The notes: generated from the letters alone by a model not told the origin. Shown: positions 7,691-16,496, numbered from the stretch's first letter. The stretch: 64,000 nt of DNA from Jeongeupia wiesaeckerbachi (GCF_050916355.1 NZ_CP136946.1:3348001-3412000); one strand, 5' to 3'. Numbers and translations are program-made.

Positions 7691-8382
7691 TGCCCAGACA
7701 AACACTGAACAAGCAAGGCGGATTCAGCCTGATTGAAGTACTGGTTGCCTCCGTCATCATTGGCGGGGCGGCCATTGTATTGGCACGATTCGACGGGAGC
7801 ATGCTGAGAGGTACAACCGTCGCCGGTGAACGCAATGACGCGGTCACCATTGCCCAGACCCAACTCGAACAAGCACGCAAAACCATGCTGGCCGGCGCTA
7901 GTGTTGCCAATACGACCAGCACGCAAACCGGCAAAACCACCAACTACACGATAGCCGTGACAACGAGCTCAGGCTCGGGAGTCACTGCACGGCGTGTACA
8001 GGTCACAGTGACCTGGAACGACAGCCAAAACCAGGCCCAGAGCGTGGTGATGATGAGCAACGTCCCACTCAACACCTCGGCGGTTGTTGCTCCCCCCTCT
8101 CCAACTCCCGCACCTTCCGGCACACCATCAGGCGTACCGACCTCGACACCCACATCAACACCCACATCAACACCCACATCAACACCCACATCAACACCCA
8201 CATCAACACCCACATCAACACCCACATCAACACCGACCCCGAACATTGCGCCCTGGAGTGCAAACGTCGCCTATAAAGCCGGGGACAAGGTGAGATATAA
8301 CGGCACTGTCTACACCTGCAGACAGGCACACACCTCTCAAGCAGGCTGGGAACCGCCCAATGTGCCGAGCTTGTGGCAGTAA
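7690..8382 (+). CDS. PilV-like minor pilin fused to a CBM5/12 chitin-binding domain
   Basis: Last gene of the pilin operon, 230 aa. Residues 1-11 are a prepilin leader ending in Gly, followed by FSLIEVLVASVIIGGAAIVL with Glu5 and a PilV-like region (RNDAVTIAQTQLEQARK). From about residue 134 the chain becomes Ser/Thr/Pro-rich and residues 151-182 are eight exact TSTP units. Residues about 186-230 form a chitin-binding type 3 (CBM5/12) domain: APWSANVAYKAGDKVRYNG, TVYTCRQAHTSQAGWEPPN, ending VPSLWQ, with the conserved Trp/Tyr residues of bacterial chitinase modules. A pilus-borne chitin adhesin is the inferred role. No pilY1 tip adhesin gene follows. Confidence 0.9.
   Translation: MPRQTLNKQGGFSLIEVLVASVIIGGAAIVLARFDGSMLRGTTVAGERNDAVTIAQTQLEQARKTMLAGASVANTTSTQTGKTTNYTIAVTTSSGSGVTARRVQVTVTWNDSQNQAQSVVMMSNVPLNTSAVVAPPSPTPAPSGTPSGVPTSTPTSTPTSTPTSTPTSTPTSTPTSTPTSTPTPNIAPWSANVAYKAGDKVRYNGTVYTCRQAHTSQAGWEPPNVPSLWQ
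8140..8235 (+). repeat. Eight 12-bp tandem repeats encoding TSTP
   Basis: Unit ACATCAACACCC. The first copy (8140-8151) is ACCTCGACACCC and the last (8224-8235) ends in G; the six between are identical. All are in frame with the pilin, so loss or gain of units changes the linker length in steps of four residues without a frameshift. Confidence 0.97.
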
Positions 8383-8470
8383 GCAAAAGTAGCGGCGCGA
8401 TCGGGTATCAGGCATCACATTTCTCGTTTAAGATACCGCCCTTTCCGGGACGTCCAAGGCCGGCAACGAC

Positions 8471-8490
8471 TGGGGTTCTACCTAACCCCA
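8471..8490. other. Small inverted repeat before the decarboxylase gene
   Basis: TGGGGTT (8471-8477) and AACCCCA (8484-8490) with a 6-base loop and no T-run, in the 216-bp gap between the pilin operon and the decarboxylase gene. It may be a weak terminator or an RNA structure in the leader. Confidence 0.3.
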
Positions 8491-8598
8491 CGATCGCCAG
8501 AGGTGCCGCGCCCCATTTACCTCAGCGCCTCAGGCCGGGTAAAACGCCTCGCCGTCCCCGTGCCGCCAGCGCAGCTTGTGCTTTATAAGGACACTCGC

Positions 8599-10863
8599 AT
8601 GCGTTTTTACTTCCCCGTCGTCATCATCGACGAAGATTTCCGCTCCGAAAACACCAGCGGCTCCGGTATCCGTGAGCTGGCCGCGGCCATTGAGGCCGAG
8701 GGCGTGGATGTCATCGGCTATACCAGCTATGGCGATCTGACGTCGTTCGCGCAGCAGCAAAGCCGCGCGGCGGGCTTCATCCTGTCGATCGACGACGAGG
8801 AGTTCGGTGGCGGAACGCCACAGGAGACGCAGGACGCGCTCAACAGCCTGCGCACCTTCGTCGCCGAAATCCGCCGCCGCAACCCGGACATCCCGATTTA
8901 TCTGTACGGTGAAACGCGCACCGCGCGCCACATCCCGAACGATGTGCTGCGCGAACTGCACGGCTTCATCCACATGCACGAGGACACGCCGGAATTCGTC
9001 GCGCGCCACATCATTCGCGAGACGAAAAGCTACCTCGACACGCTGGCGCCGCCGTTCTTCCGCGCGCTGGTCAACTACGCGCAAGACGGCTCGTACTCGT
9101 GGCACTGCCCGGGTCACTCGGGCGGCGTGGCCTTCCTCAAGAGCCCGGTCGGCCAGATGTTCCACCAGTTCTTCGGTGAGAACATGCTGCGCGCCGACGT
9201 CTGCAACGCCGTCGATGAACTCGGTCAGTTGCTCGATCACACCGGCCCGGTCGCGGCGTCCGAACGCAATGCCGCGCGCATTTTCAATGCCGATCACCTG
9301 TTTTTCGTCACCAATGGCACAAGCACGTCGAACAAAATCGTCTGGCACAGCACCGTGGCGCCGGGCGACATCGTCGTGGTCGACCGCAACTGCCACAAAT
9401 CGATCCTGCACGCGATCATGATGACCGGCGCGGTGCCGATCTTCCTGACGCCGACGCGCAACCACTACGGCATCATCGGGCCGATTCCGCGCAGCGAATT
9501 CGAGCCGGAGAACATCCGCAAGAAGATGCTCGCCAACCCGTTCTGCCGCGAAAAGCTCGAAGCCAATCCGGATGTGAAGCCGCGCGTGCTGACGATCACC
9601 CAGTCGACCTACGACGGCGTGATGTACAACGTCGAGGAAATCAAGGGCCTCTTGGACGGCGAAATCGAGACGCTGCACTTCGATGAAGCCTGGCTGCCGC
9701 ACGCGGCCTTCCACGATTTCTACGGCGATTACCACGCCATCGGCGAAGGCCGGGCGCGCTGCAAGGACTCGATGGTGTTCTCGACCCAGTCGACGCACAA
9801 GCTGCTCGCCGGCCTGAGCCAAGCCTCGCAGATCCTGGTGCAGGACGCCGAGGACAACAAGCTCGACCGCGACATTTTCAACGAGGCGTATCTGATGCAT
9901 ACGTCGACGTCGCCGCAGTACTCGATCATTGCCTCGTGCGACGTCGCCGCTGCGATGATGGAAGCGCCGGGCGGCACCGCGCTGGTCGAAGAATCGCTGT
10001 CCGAAGCACTGGAATTCCGCCGCGCGATGCGCAAGGTCGATGAGGAGTACGGCGCCGACTGGTGGTTCAAGGTCTGGGGGCCGGACGACCTGACCGACGA
10101 GGGCCTCGACCACCGCGATGCGTGGATGCTCAAGGCAGGCGAGGATTGGCACGGCTTCGGCGATATCGCCGAAGGCTTCAACATGCTCGACCCGATCAAG
10201 GCGACCATCCTCACACCGGGGCTGAACGTGCGCGGCGAGTTCGACGCCACCGGCATCCCGGCCGCCATCGTCAGCAAATACCTTGCCGAACACGGCGTGG
10301 TGATCGAGAAGACCGGCCTGTACTCGTTCTTCATCATGTTCACCATCGGCATCACCAAGGGCCGCTGGAACACGATGCTGACCGCGCTGCAGCAGTTCAA
10401 GGACGATTACGACAAGAACACGCCGCTGTGGCGCTGCCTGCCGGACTTCATCCAGCAGTATCCGCAGTACGAGCGCATCGGCCTGCACGAGCTGTGCCAG
10501 CAGATCCACGACATTTACAAGAAGCACGACGTCGCGCGGCTGACGACCGAGATGTATCTGTCAGACCTGACCCCGGCGATGAAGCCAGCCAAGGCGTTCA
10601 GCAAAATGGCGCATCGCGAGATCCAGCGCGTGCCGATCGATGAGCTGGAAGGTCGCATCACCGCAGTGATGTTCACCCCCTACCCGCCGGGTATTCCGCT
10701 GCTGGTGCCGGGCGAGGTGTTCAACAAGACCATCGTCGATTACGTACGCTTCGTCCGCGAATTCAACGCCCGCTTCCCGGGTTTCGACGCCTACATCCAC
10801 GGTCTGGTGGTCGATGCCACTGGCGGCACCAAGCAGTATTACGTCGACTGCGTATCTGAATAA
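8599..10863 (+). CDS. Orn/Lys/Arg decarboxylase (fold type I PLP)
   Basis: Large PLP-dependent basic amino acid decarboxylase, 754 aa, the usual length for CadA/LdcC/AdiA/SpeC-type enzymes. About residues 1-130 form the response-regulator-like wing domain (FPVVIIDEDF, SIDDEEFGG); the central domain has SWHCPGHSGG, the cofactor aspartate in LHFDEAWLPHAAF and the PLP lysine in STQSTHKLLAGLSQ; the C-terminal domain ends with PPGIPLLVPGE. Substrate choice among lysine, ornithine and arginine cannot be read from the sequence. AAGGA lies before the ATG at 8599. Expected product is a polyamine, or acid-stress proton consumption. Confidence 0.9.
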   Translation: MRFYFPVVIIDEDFRSENTSGSGIRELAAAIEAEGVDVIGYTSYGDLTSFAQQQSRAAGFILSIDDEEFGGGTPQETQDALNSLRTFVAEIRRRNPDIPIYLYGETRTARHIPNDVLRELHGFIHMHEDTPEFVARHIIRETKSYLDTLAPPFFRALVNYAQDGSYSWHCPGHSGGVAFLKSPVGQMFHQFFGENMLRADVCNAVDELGQLLDHTGPVAASERNAARIFNADHLFFVTNGTSTSNKIVWHSTVAPGDIVVVDRNCHKSILHAIMMTGAVPIFLTPTRNHYGIIGPIPRSEFEPENIRKKMLANPFCREKLEANPDVKPRVLTITQSTYDGVMYNVEEIKGLLDGEIETLHFDEAWLPHAAFHDFYGDYHAIGEGRARCKDSMVFSTQSTHKLLAGLSQASQILVQDAEDNKLDRDIFNEAYLMHTSTSPQYSIIASCDVAAAMMEAPGGTALVEESLSEALEFRRAMRKVDEEYGADWWFKVWGPDDLTDEGLDHRDAWMLKAGEDWHGFGDIAEGFNMLDPIKATILTPGLNVRGEFDATGIPAAIVSKYLAEHGVVIEKTGLYSFFIMFTIGITKGRWNTMLTALQQFKDDYDKNTPLWRCLPDFIQQYPQYERIGLHELCQQIHDIYKKHDVARLTTEMYLSDLTPAMKPAKAFSKMAHREIQRVPIDELEGRITAVMFTPYPPGIPLLVPGEVFNKTIVDYVRFVREFNARFPGFDAYIHGLVVDATGGTKQYYVDCVSE

Positions 10864-10886
10864 GCCGGCATCGTCGTCACGCCAGC

Positions 10887-10914
10887 AAAAAGCCGCCCTT
10901 CCGGGCGGCTTTTT
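10887..10914. terminator. Bidirectional terminator after the decarboxylase gene
   Basis: AAAAAGCCGCCC / GGGCGGCTTTTT, a perfect 12-bp stem with the loop TTCC. It has T-runs on both strands and lies between two convergent genes. Confidence 0.92.
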
Positions 10915-10923
10915 CTTTGGCGC

Positions 10924-11229
10924 TTATTTCTGCGACAGAATCCACGTCGCCAGCTGTTGCGCCTCGGCATCGGTGACTGCAGCCGGTGGCATCGCCATCG
11001 GCCCCCATACACCCGAGCCGCCCTTGCGGATCTTCGTCGCCAGCTTCGCCGCCGCGCCCTTGTCGCCCCGATAGCGGTCGGCAACCTGCTTGAAGCCCGG
11101 GCCAACGATTTTCTGCGTCATGCTGTGGCAGGCCATGCAGCTCTTGCTGTTCGCCAGCGCTTGCGGCGTCACCGCCTCTGCAGCCCCCGAAGCCAGCACC
11201 AATGTCCCTACCCACAGCCAAATCCACAT
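10924..11229 (-). CDS. Class I cytochrome c (c551/c552-like)
   Basis: Small periplasmic mono-heme cytochrome, 101 aa. A signal peptide (MWIWLWVGTLVLASGAAEA) is followed by one heme site CMACH and a distal Met ligand in GPMAMPP, the order found in cytochrome c551/c8 electron carriers. The start at 11229 has GGAG about 8 bp upstream; an in-frame ATG 24 bp earlier is less likely. Probable role: electron shuttle to a terminal oxidase or to nitrogen-oxide reductases. Confidence 0.9.
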   Translation of the reverse strand: MWIWLWVGTLVLASGAAEAVTPQALANSKSCMACHSMTQKIVGPGFKQVADRYRGDKGAAAKLATKIRKGGSGVWGPMAMPPAAVTDAEAQQLATWILSQK

Positions 11230-11377
11230 TTCACCGCTCCTGAAAAACACCACGTTATCAACAACACGCCCCGGCGCACGTGCGGCAGATCAAACCCGGC
11301 ACAACCGTCCCGCGGAGATCGCTAGCAGCGTCCACAGGCCTGACCTATGTTGGGGTTCTCGCTCGCAGGAGTCGTGG

Positions 11378-12589
11378 ATGAATGCACCTGTCACAACCGG
11401 TGACTGTAGCCCGCCCGCGACTGCCGCAGGCTGGCTCGCACGCTACCGGCAAATCCGCGCCCATACCGAGACACTCGCCGTCGCGCTGTCACCGGAAGAC
11501 CAGACCGTACAATCGATGCCCGATGCCAGCCCGACCAAGTGGCACCGCGCCCACGTCAGTTGGTTCTTCGAGCAATTTCTGCTGGGCCAGTTCCTCTCCG
11601 ATTACCGCTGTTTCGATCCGCGCTACGCCTTCCTGTTCAACTCGTATTACGTCTCGCTCGGCCCGCGCCATGAACGTCCGCAACGCGGACTACTCACCCG
11701 CCCCGCCGCACACGAGATCAGTGCATACCGCAATCATGTCGACGTCGCAGTTGCCACCTTACTGACGGCCGCGACACTCGAGCAGCTCGACGCACTGCTC
11801 CCGATTCTCGAGCTGGGCCTGCAACACGAGCAGCAGCATCAGGAGCTGATGCTCACCGACATCCTCCACGCCTTCTCGCACAATCCGCTGAACCCGGCTG
11901 CAGTACCGGACTGGGAGTGGCCGTCCCTCGCCACCAGCGCACTTACCGACGTCGCGCTCGCCGCCGGTACGTACCGGGTCGGCCATCCGGACGATGGCTT
12001 CTGTTTCGACAACGAAACGCCGCAACATACCACGTGGCTGCAGGACTACCGTGTCGCCACACAGCTGGTCACGCAAGCCGACTGGCTGGCGTTCATCGCC
12101 GACGGCGGCTACTCGACGCCAACGCTGTGGCTCTCGGACGGCTGGCCCCATGCGCAGCGCTGGCAGGCGCCGCTGTACTGGCAGCGGCGTGACGGCCAAT
12201 GGCTCAGCCTGACCCTGGGCGGCCTGCGCGAGATCAACCCGGCGCAGCCGGTCTGCCACATCAGCTATTACGAAGCCGACGCCTTCGCCCGCTGGGCCGG
12301 CCGGCGCCTGCCGACCGAAGCCGAATGGGAAGTCGCCCAGGCCAGCGGCCAGCTCGCCAATGCGTTCGGGCACGTCTGGCAATGGACATCCAGCGCCTAC
12401 GCCCCCTACCCGGGCTTTCGCCCGGCCACCGGCGCACTGGGCGAGTACAACGGCAAATTCATGGTCAACCAGCTGGTGCTGCGCGGCGGCTCGTGCGCCA
12501 CACCCGCCGGCCATGCCCGGCCCAGCTACCGGAATTTCTTCTATCCGCACCAGCGCTGGCAATTCAGTGGCCTGCGGCTCGCCGACTGA
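11378..12589 (+). CDS. egtB: Ergothioneine biosynthesis protein EgtB
   Basis: Non-heme iron sulfoxide synthase that joins hercynine to cysteine or gamma-glutamylcysteine with O2. The 403-aa protein has the N-terminal DinB-like domain with the iron-binding motif HEQQHQE plus an upstream His (KWHRAHVSWFFEQF), and a C-terminal formylglycine-generating-enzyme-like domain with RRLPTEAEWE, VWQWTSSAY and the ending SYRNFFYPHQRWQFSGLRLA. AGGAG lies 6 bp before the ATG at 11378. It is followed after 14 bp by egtD, forming a two-gene ergothioneine operon. Confidence 0.92.
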   Translation: MNAPVTTGDCSPPATAAGWLARYRQIRAHTETLAVALSPEDQTVQSMPDASPTKWHRAHVSWFFEQFLLGQFLSDYRCFDPRYAFLFNSYYVSLGPRHERPQRGLLTRPAAHEISAYRNHVDVAVATLLTAATLEQLDALLPILELGLQHEQQHQELMLTDILHAFSHNPLNPAAVPDWEWPSLATSALTDVALAAGTYRVGHPDDGFCFDNETPQHTTWLQDYRVATQLVTQADWLAFIADGGYSTPTLWLSDGWPHAQRWQAPLYWQRRDGQWLSLTLGGLREINPAQPVCHISYYEADAFARWAGRRLPTEAEWEVAQASGQLANAFGHVWQWTSSAYAPYPGFRPATGALGEYNGKFMVNQLVLRGGSCATPAGHARPSYRNFFYPHQRWQFSGLRLAD

Positions 12590-12603
12590 CCGAGGACGCA
12601 GCA

Positions 12604-13539
12604 ATGCACGATGACACAACCCGTTTCATGGCCGACGTGATTGCCGGCCTCGGCGCCACGCCCAAGCGGCTGTCACCCAAGTATTTCTACGATGCGGCCG
12701 GCTCGGCGCTGTTCCTCGACATCACCCGGCTGGACGAGTACTACGTCACGCGCGCCGAGCTGGAAATCCTCGGCCAATACGCGTCCGACATCGCGGCCCA
12801 CGTACCGGCCGGTGCGGTGCTGGTCGAATTCGGCAGTGGCGCCAGCACCAAGATCCGCAAGCTGCTTGATGCATTGCCGCGGCTCGCCGGCTACGTGCCG
12901 GTCGACATTTCGGTCGAACTACTGGCACAGGAAGCCGAGGAGCTGCACCGGGATTTCCCGGCGCTGCCGGTCTGGCCCATCGCGGCCGATTTCACCACCG
13001 AGTTCGCGTTGCCGGCTGCAGCGGCCCACAGCCCGAAAGTCGGCTTCTTTCCCGGCTCGACCATTGGCAACTTCGAGCCGCACGAAGCCGAGCACTTTCT
13101 CGCCTGTGCCGCGCATACACTCGGCCCCGGCGCGGCCTTCATCATCGGCGTCGACCTGGAGAAATCTCCCGCCACGCTGAACGCCGCGTACAACGACGCG
13201 GCCGGCGTCACCGCGCGTTTCAACCTCAATATGCTGGCCCGCATCCGGCGCGAACTGGACGCGCAGATCGACCTGCAAGGTTTCCGTCACCACGCCTTCT
13301 ACAACACCGACGCCCGCCGGATCGAAATGCACCTCGTCGCCACCCGGGCGCAAACCGTCCGCGTCGACGGCCATCACTTCGACTTTGCCGCTGGCGAAAG
13401 CATTCATACCGAAAACAGCTACAAGTACACGCAGGCACGCTTTGCCGAGCTCGCTGCCCGTGCCGGCTGGCAGATTGAAGCCAGCTGGACCGACGCGCAG
13501 GGGCTGATGTCGGTTCAGGCGCTGCGTTGTCGCAGCTAG
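12604..13539 (+). CDS. egtD: L-histidine N-alpha-methyltransferase EgtD
   Basis: SAM-dependent enzyme that trimethylates histidine to hercynine, the first step to ergothioneine. Visible features: N-terminal PKRLSPKYFYDAAGSALF typical of the family, the SAM loop VEFGSGASTKIRKLLDAL, GFFPGSTIGNF and near the end SIHTENSYKYTQ, which carries residues lining the histidine pocket. Length is 311 aa, about usual. Coupled to egtB. No egtE or egtC is nearby, as in other proteobacteria that use cysteine directly. Confidence 0.93.
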   Translation: MHDDTTRFMADVIAGLGATPKRLSPKYFYDAAGSALFLDITRLDEYYVTRAELEILGQYASDIAAHVPAGAVLVEFGSGASTKIRKLLDALPRLAGYVPVDISVELLAQEAEELHRDFPALPVWPIAADFTTEFALPAAAAHSPKVGFFPGSTIGNFEPHEAEHFLACAAHTLGPGAAFIIGVDLEKSPATLNAAYNDAAGVTARFNLNMLARIRRELDAQIDLQGFRHHAFYNTDARRIEMHLVATRAQTVRVDGHHFDFAAGESIHTENSYKYTQARFAELAARAGWQIEASWTDAQGLMSVQALRCRS

Positions 13540-13618
13540 CGACTGCCACACAAAAAGCCCGGGACGTCGGGGCGGATTTCACCGAAAATCGAGCCTTACC
13601 GTTAGCCGATGCCCACCC

Positions 13619-15004
13619 ATGGATTACTTCCCGCTGTTTCTCGACCTCCAGCGCCAACCCTGTCTGATCGTCGGCGGCGGCGATGTCGCATTGCGCAAGG
13701 CCAGCCTGCTGAAATCGGCCGGCGCCGCAATCACCGTCGTTTCACCGGAGCTGGTGCCGCAACTGGCGCAATGGCGCGACAGCGGCGAGCTGGCGCACCG
13801 GCCGCGCACGTTCAGCCGTGACGACGTCGCCGGCATGCGGCTGGTCATCGCCGCCACCGACGACGAGCACGTCAATGCAAAGGTCCACGCCGAGTGCGAA
13901 GCGCGCAACATCCTCGTCAACGTCGTCGACACTCCGGCGAAATGCCGTTTCATCGTCCCGTCCATCGTCGATCGCTCGCCTCTGATGGTGGCGATCTCGA
14001 CCGGTGGTGCCGCGCCGGTGCTGGCGCGCCAGCTGCGTGCGCGCATCGAAGCCACGCTGCCACACGGCTACGGCGTACTGGCGCGGCTGGCCGGCGCCCT
14101 GCGTGACCGTGTCAAGGCACGGTTTGACGACGAACGTGCGCGCCGACGCTTCTGGGAGACGGCGCTGGAAGGCGCGGCGGCAGAAAAAGCGCTGGCCGGC
14201 AACGAAGCCGGCGCGCTGGCCGAACTCGAAGCGCGCCTCGACAGCGCCGATGCGACAAGCCTGCAGCGCGGTGCCGTCTACCTGGTCGGCGCCGGCCCCG
14301 GCAACCCGGATCTGCTGACCTTCCGCGCATTGCGGCTGATGCAGCAAGCCGACGTCGTGCTGTACGACAACCTCGTCGCACCGGCGATTCTGGAACTCGT
14401 CCGTCGCGACGCCGAACGCATCTACGTCGGCAAGAAATCGAACAACCACGCGCTGCCGCAGGAAGAAATCAACAAGCTACTGGTCAAGCTGGCGCAGGCC
14501 GGCAAGGCGGTACTGCGGCTCAAGGGCGGCGACCCGTTCATCTTCGGCCGTGGTGGCGAGGAGATCGAGGAACTGGCGGCCAACGGCGTCGATTTCGAAG
14601 TCGTCCCCGGCATTACCTCGGCTTCTGGCGCGTCGTGCTACGCCGGCATTCCACTGACCCACCGCGACCACGCCCAATCGGTCACCTTTGTCACCGGCCA
14701 CCGGCGCGGCGACGCCATCGAACTCGACTGGCCACGCCTGGTCAGTCCGTCCGAAACCGTGGTGATCTATATGGGCGTGAAACAAGCAGCGCATATCTGC
14801 GCCCAGTTGATTGCCCATGGCCGCGCTGCCGACACGCCTGCGGCGATCGTCGAAAAGGCCACCACCACCGAGCAGCGCGTCGTCACCGGCACGCTGGAGA
14901 CGCTGCCGGCGCTGATCGAACAGCAGGGCATCAAACCACCGGCACTGATCATCGTCGGCACCGTGGTCACACTACACGACCGGTTGGCCTGGCAAGCCGC
15001 CTGA
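13619..15004 (+). CDS. cysG: Siroheme synthase CysG
   Basis: Trifunctional enzyme turning uroporphyrinogen III into siroheme, the cofactor of sulfite and nitrite reductases. Residues 1-150: NAD-binding dehydrogenase/ferrochelatase part (PCLIVGGGDVALRKA, then STGGAAPVLARQLR). Residues about 215-460: SAM uroporphyrinogen methyltransferase with VYLVGAGPGNPDLLTFRAL, LKGGDPFIFGRGGEE and VPGITSASGASCYAGIPLTH. Length 461 aa fits CysG. No sulfate reduction genes are adjacent in the window. Confidence 0.95.
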   Translation: MDYFPLFLDLQRQPCLIVGGGDVALRKASLLKSAGAAITVVSPELVPQLAQWRDSGELAHRPRTFSRDDVAGMRLVIAATDDEHVNAKVHAECEARNILVNVVDTPAKCRFIVPSIVDRSPLMVAISTGGAAPVLARQLRARIEATLPHGYGVLARLAGALRDRVKARFDDERARRRFWETALEGAAAEKALAGNEAGALAELEARLDSADATSLQRGAVYLVGAGPGNPDLLTFRALRLMQQADVVLYDNLVAPAILELVRRDAERIYVGKKSNNHALPQEEINKLLVKLAQAGKAVLRLKGGDPFIFGRGGEEIEELAANGVDFEVVPGITSASGASCYAGIPLTHRDHAQSVTFVTGHRRGDAIELDWPRLVSPSETVVIYMGVKQAAHICAQLIAHGRAADTPAAIVEKATTTEQRVVTGTLETLPALIEQQGIKPPALIIVGTVVTLHDRLAWQAA

Positions 15005-15020
15005 CGACGGCGTCACGCCG

Positions 15021-15045
15021 CCGCTTGTCGTCCAGCGACAGGCGG
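15021..15045 (+). terminator. Probable terminator after cysG
   Basis: CCGCTTGTCG / CGACAGGCGG, a 10-bp stem with one G-T pair and loop TCCAG, starting 16 bp after the stop. It is followed only by CTTCCC, so the T-tract is weak. Confidence 0.45.
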
Positions 15046-15200
15046 CTTCCCGCTCGAATCACGCAACGGCAATCCGGCGCCGGCTCTGCCGCAAAGCCAA
15101 CATCAGTCACTCCGTTCATCGCCCAAATTCTTTCACGCATTGAAATGCTTCACAGGTCGAACCATAAGAAATAGCTAATACTCGATCCGCGAGGTAGACC

Positions 15201-16496
15201 ATGAACGGAAGCTACGATCTGCTGCTAGTCCTTGTGTCGTACTTGGTCGCCACGCTGGCGTCGTACACTGCACTCGATCTGGCCGGACGCATTACCGCCT
15301 CCAGCGGCAACCGCGCCAACCAGTGGCTGATGGGCGGGTCAGTCGCCATGGGTACCGGGATCTGGGCCATGCATTTCACCGGCATGATGGCGTTCGAGTT
15401 GCCCATCGTTGTGACCTACAGCCCTTGGCTCACGCTGATGTCGTGGGTCGCCGCCATCATCGTGTCGATGCTGGCGCTCTGGGCGGTCAGCCGCGCCCAG
15501 CTGGGTTATCGCACCATCGCCTGGGGCGCCCTGCTGATGGGCACCGGCATCTGCGTGATGCACTACACCGGCATGGCCGCCATGCAGATCGCCCCGAGCA
15601 TCGATTACGATCCAATCCGCTTTATCGCCTCGGCGCTGATCGCGGTTTCCGCATCGGCAGTCGCCCTGGTCATCGCCTTTCGGCTGCGTTCGCACGACTC
15701 CCAGCACTTCAGCCAGGCAAGGCTGGCCTCGGCGCTGGTGATGGGGCTCGCCATCGTCGGCATGCATTACACCGGCATGGCAGCAGCGCAATTTTCCGCC
15801 CAAACCATCTGCACCACCCCCAATGGCCTGTCCGGCAACTGGGGCGGCTTGCCGCTGGCCAGCGTCACTGCGGTCATCCTGATGGGCACGCTGATGCTGT
15901 CACGCAACGATGCGCAAACCGCAGCGCGTGCCGCGCAACATCGGCATCAACAGCAGGAGGCCGAGCGTCTGTATCAGCTGACCTACACCGACGCCGAGAC
16001 CCAACTTCCCAATCGCACGCTGCTCAAGGAAACGCTGCTGCACCTGACCACCGGCGAAGGCGCCACGCACCAGCATTTCGTACTCGCCCTGATCGAAATC
16101 AACGGCTCCGAGGCGCTGCTGACCAAACTGGGACGCCGGCACGAACGCGCATTGACCCAAGCCTGTGCATTGCGACTTCGGGAAGCAACTTCAAAAGACG
16201 ATTTGCTTGTTCGCTGGGGTCAGCATGCCTTTGCTGTGCTGTCGCAAACCACAGCCGATTCGGCACAGCTGCGCGCGAACCTGCTCAGCGCGATGCACAC
16301 CCCGCTTGATGTCGCCGGCCATTCGGTGGCGCTCGATATCGCCATCCAGGCCTGCAGCCACCCGGAGGACGGCCTTAGCCCGCACGTACTGCTCAGCAAG
16401 CTGAAGCACCCGCATCACAATGCCGCCGAGCCGCCGGCAGCCCCCCGGCATGACGCCGCGTTAACGGGCAAGCTGGCAGGGTCGGCACCCCACTGA
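15201..16496 (+). CDS. MHYT-domain membrane sensor with degenerate GGDEF-like domain
   Basis: Residues 1-240 are a seven-helix MHYT domain with three copies of the motif (MHFTGMMAF, MHYTGMAAM, MHYTGMAAA), proposed in the literature to sense O2, CO or NO through copper. After a helix rich in Gln/Ala/Arg, residues about 265-400 resemble a GGDEF domain (DAETQLPNRTLLKETLL), but the active-site loop reads RWGQHAFAVL, so it cannot be a diguanylate cyclase of the usual kind. There is no EAL domain. It may act as a receptor or GTP-binding module. Length 431 aa. Confidence 0.8.
   Translation: MNGSYDLLLVLVSYLVATLASYTALDLAGRITASSGNRANQWLMGGSVAMGTGIWAMHFTGMMAFELPIVVTYSPWLTLMSWVAAIIVSMLALWAVSRAQLGYRTIAWGALLMGTGICVMHYTGMAAMQIAPSIDYDPIRFIASALIAVSASAVALVIAFRLRSHDSQHFSQARLASALVMGLAIVGMHYTGMAAAQFSAQTICTTPNGLSGNWGGLPLASVTAVILMGTLMLSRNDAQTAARAAQHRHQQQEAERLYQLTYTDAETQLPNRTLLKETLLHLTTGEGATHQHFVLALIEINGSEALLTKLGRRHERALTQACALRLREATSKDDLLVRWGQHAFAVLSQTTADSAQLRANLLSAMHTPLDVAGHSVALDIAIQACSHPEDGLSPHVLLSKLKHPHHNAAEPPAAPRHDAALTGKLAGSAPH

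Noticed and set aside
8140..8235. Regular repeats taken as a possible CRISPR array
   Set aside because: Units are 12 bp with no spacers and encode TSTP in frame inside a pilin gene.
8530..10527. A 2-kb open frame on the minus strand opposite the decarboxylase gene
   Set aside because: No family pattern; explained by GC-rich third positions of the real gene.
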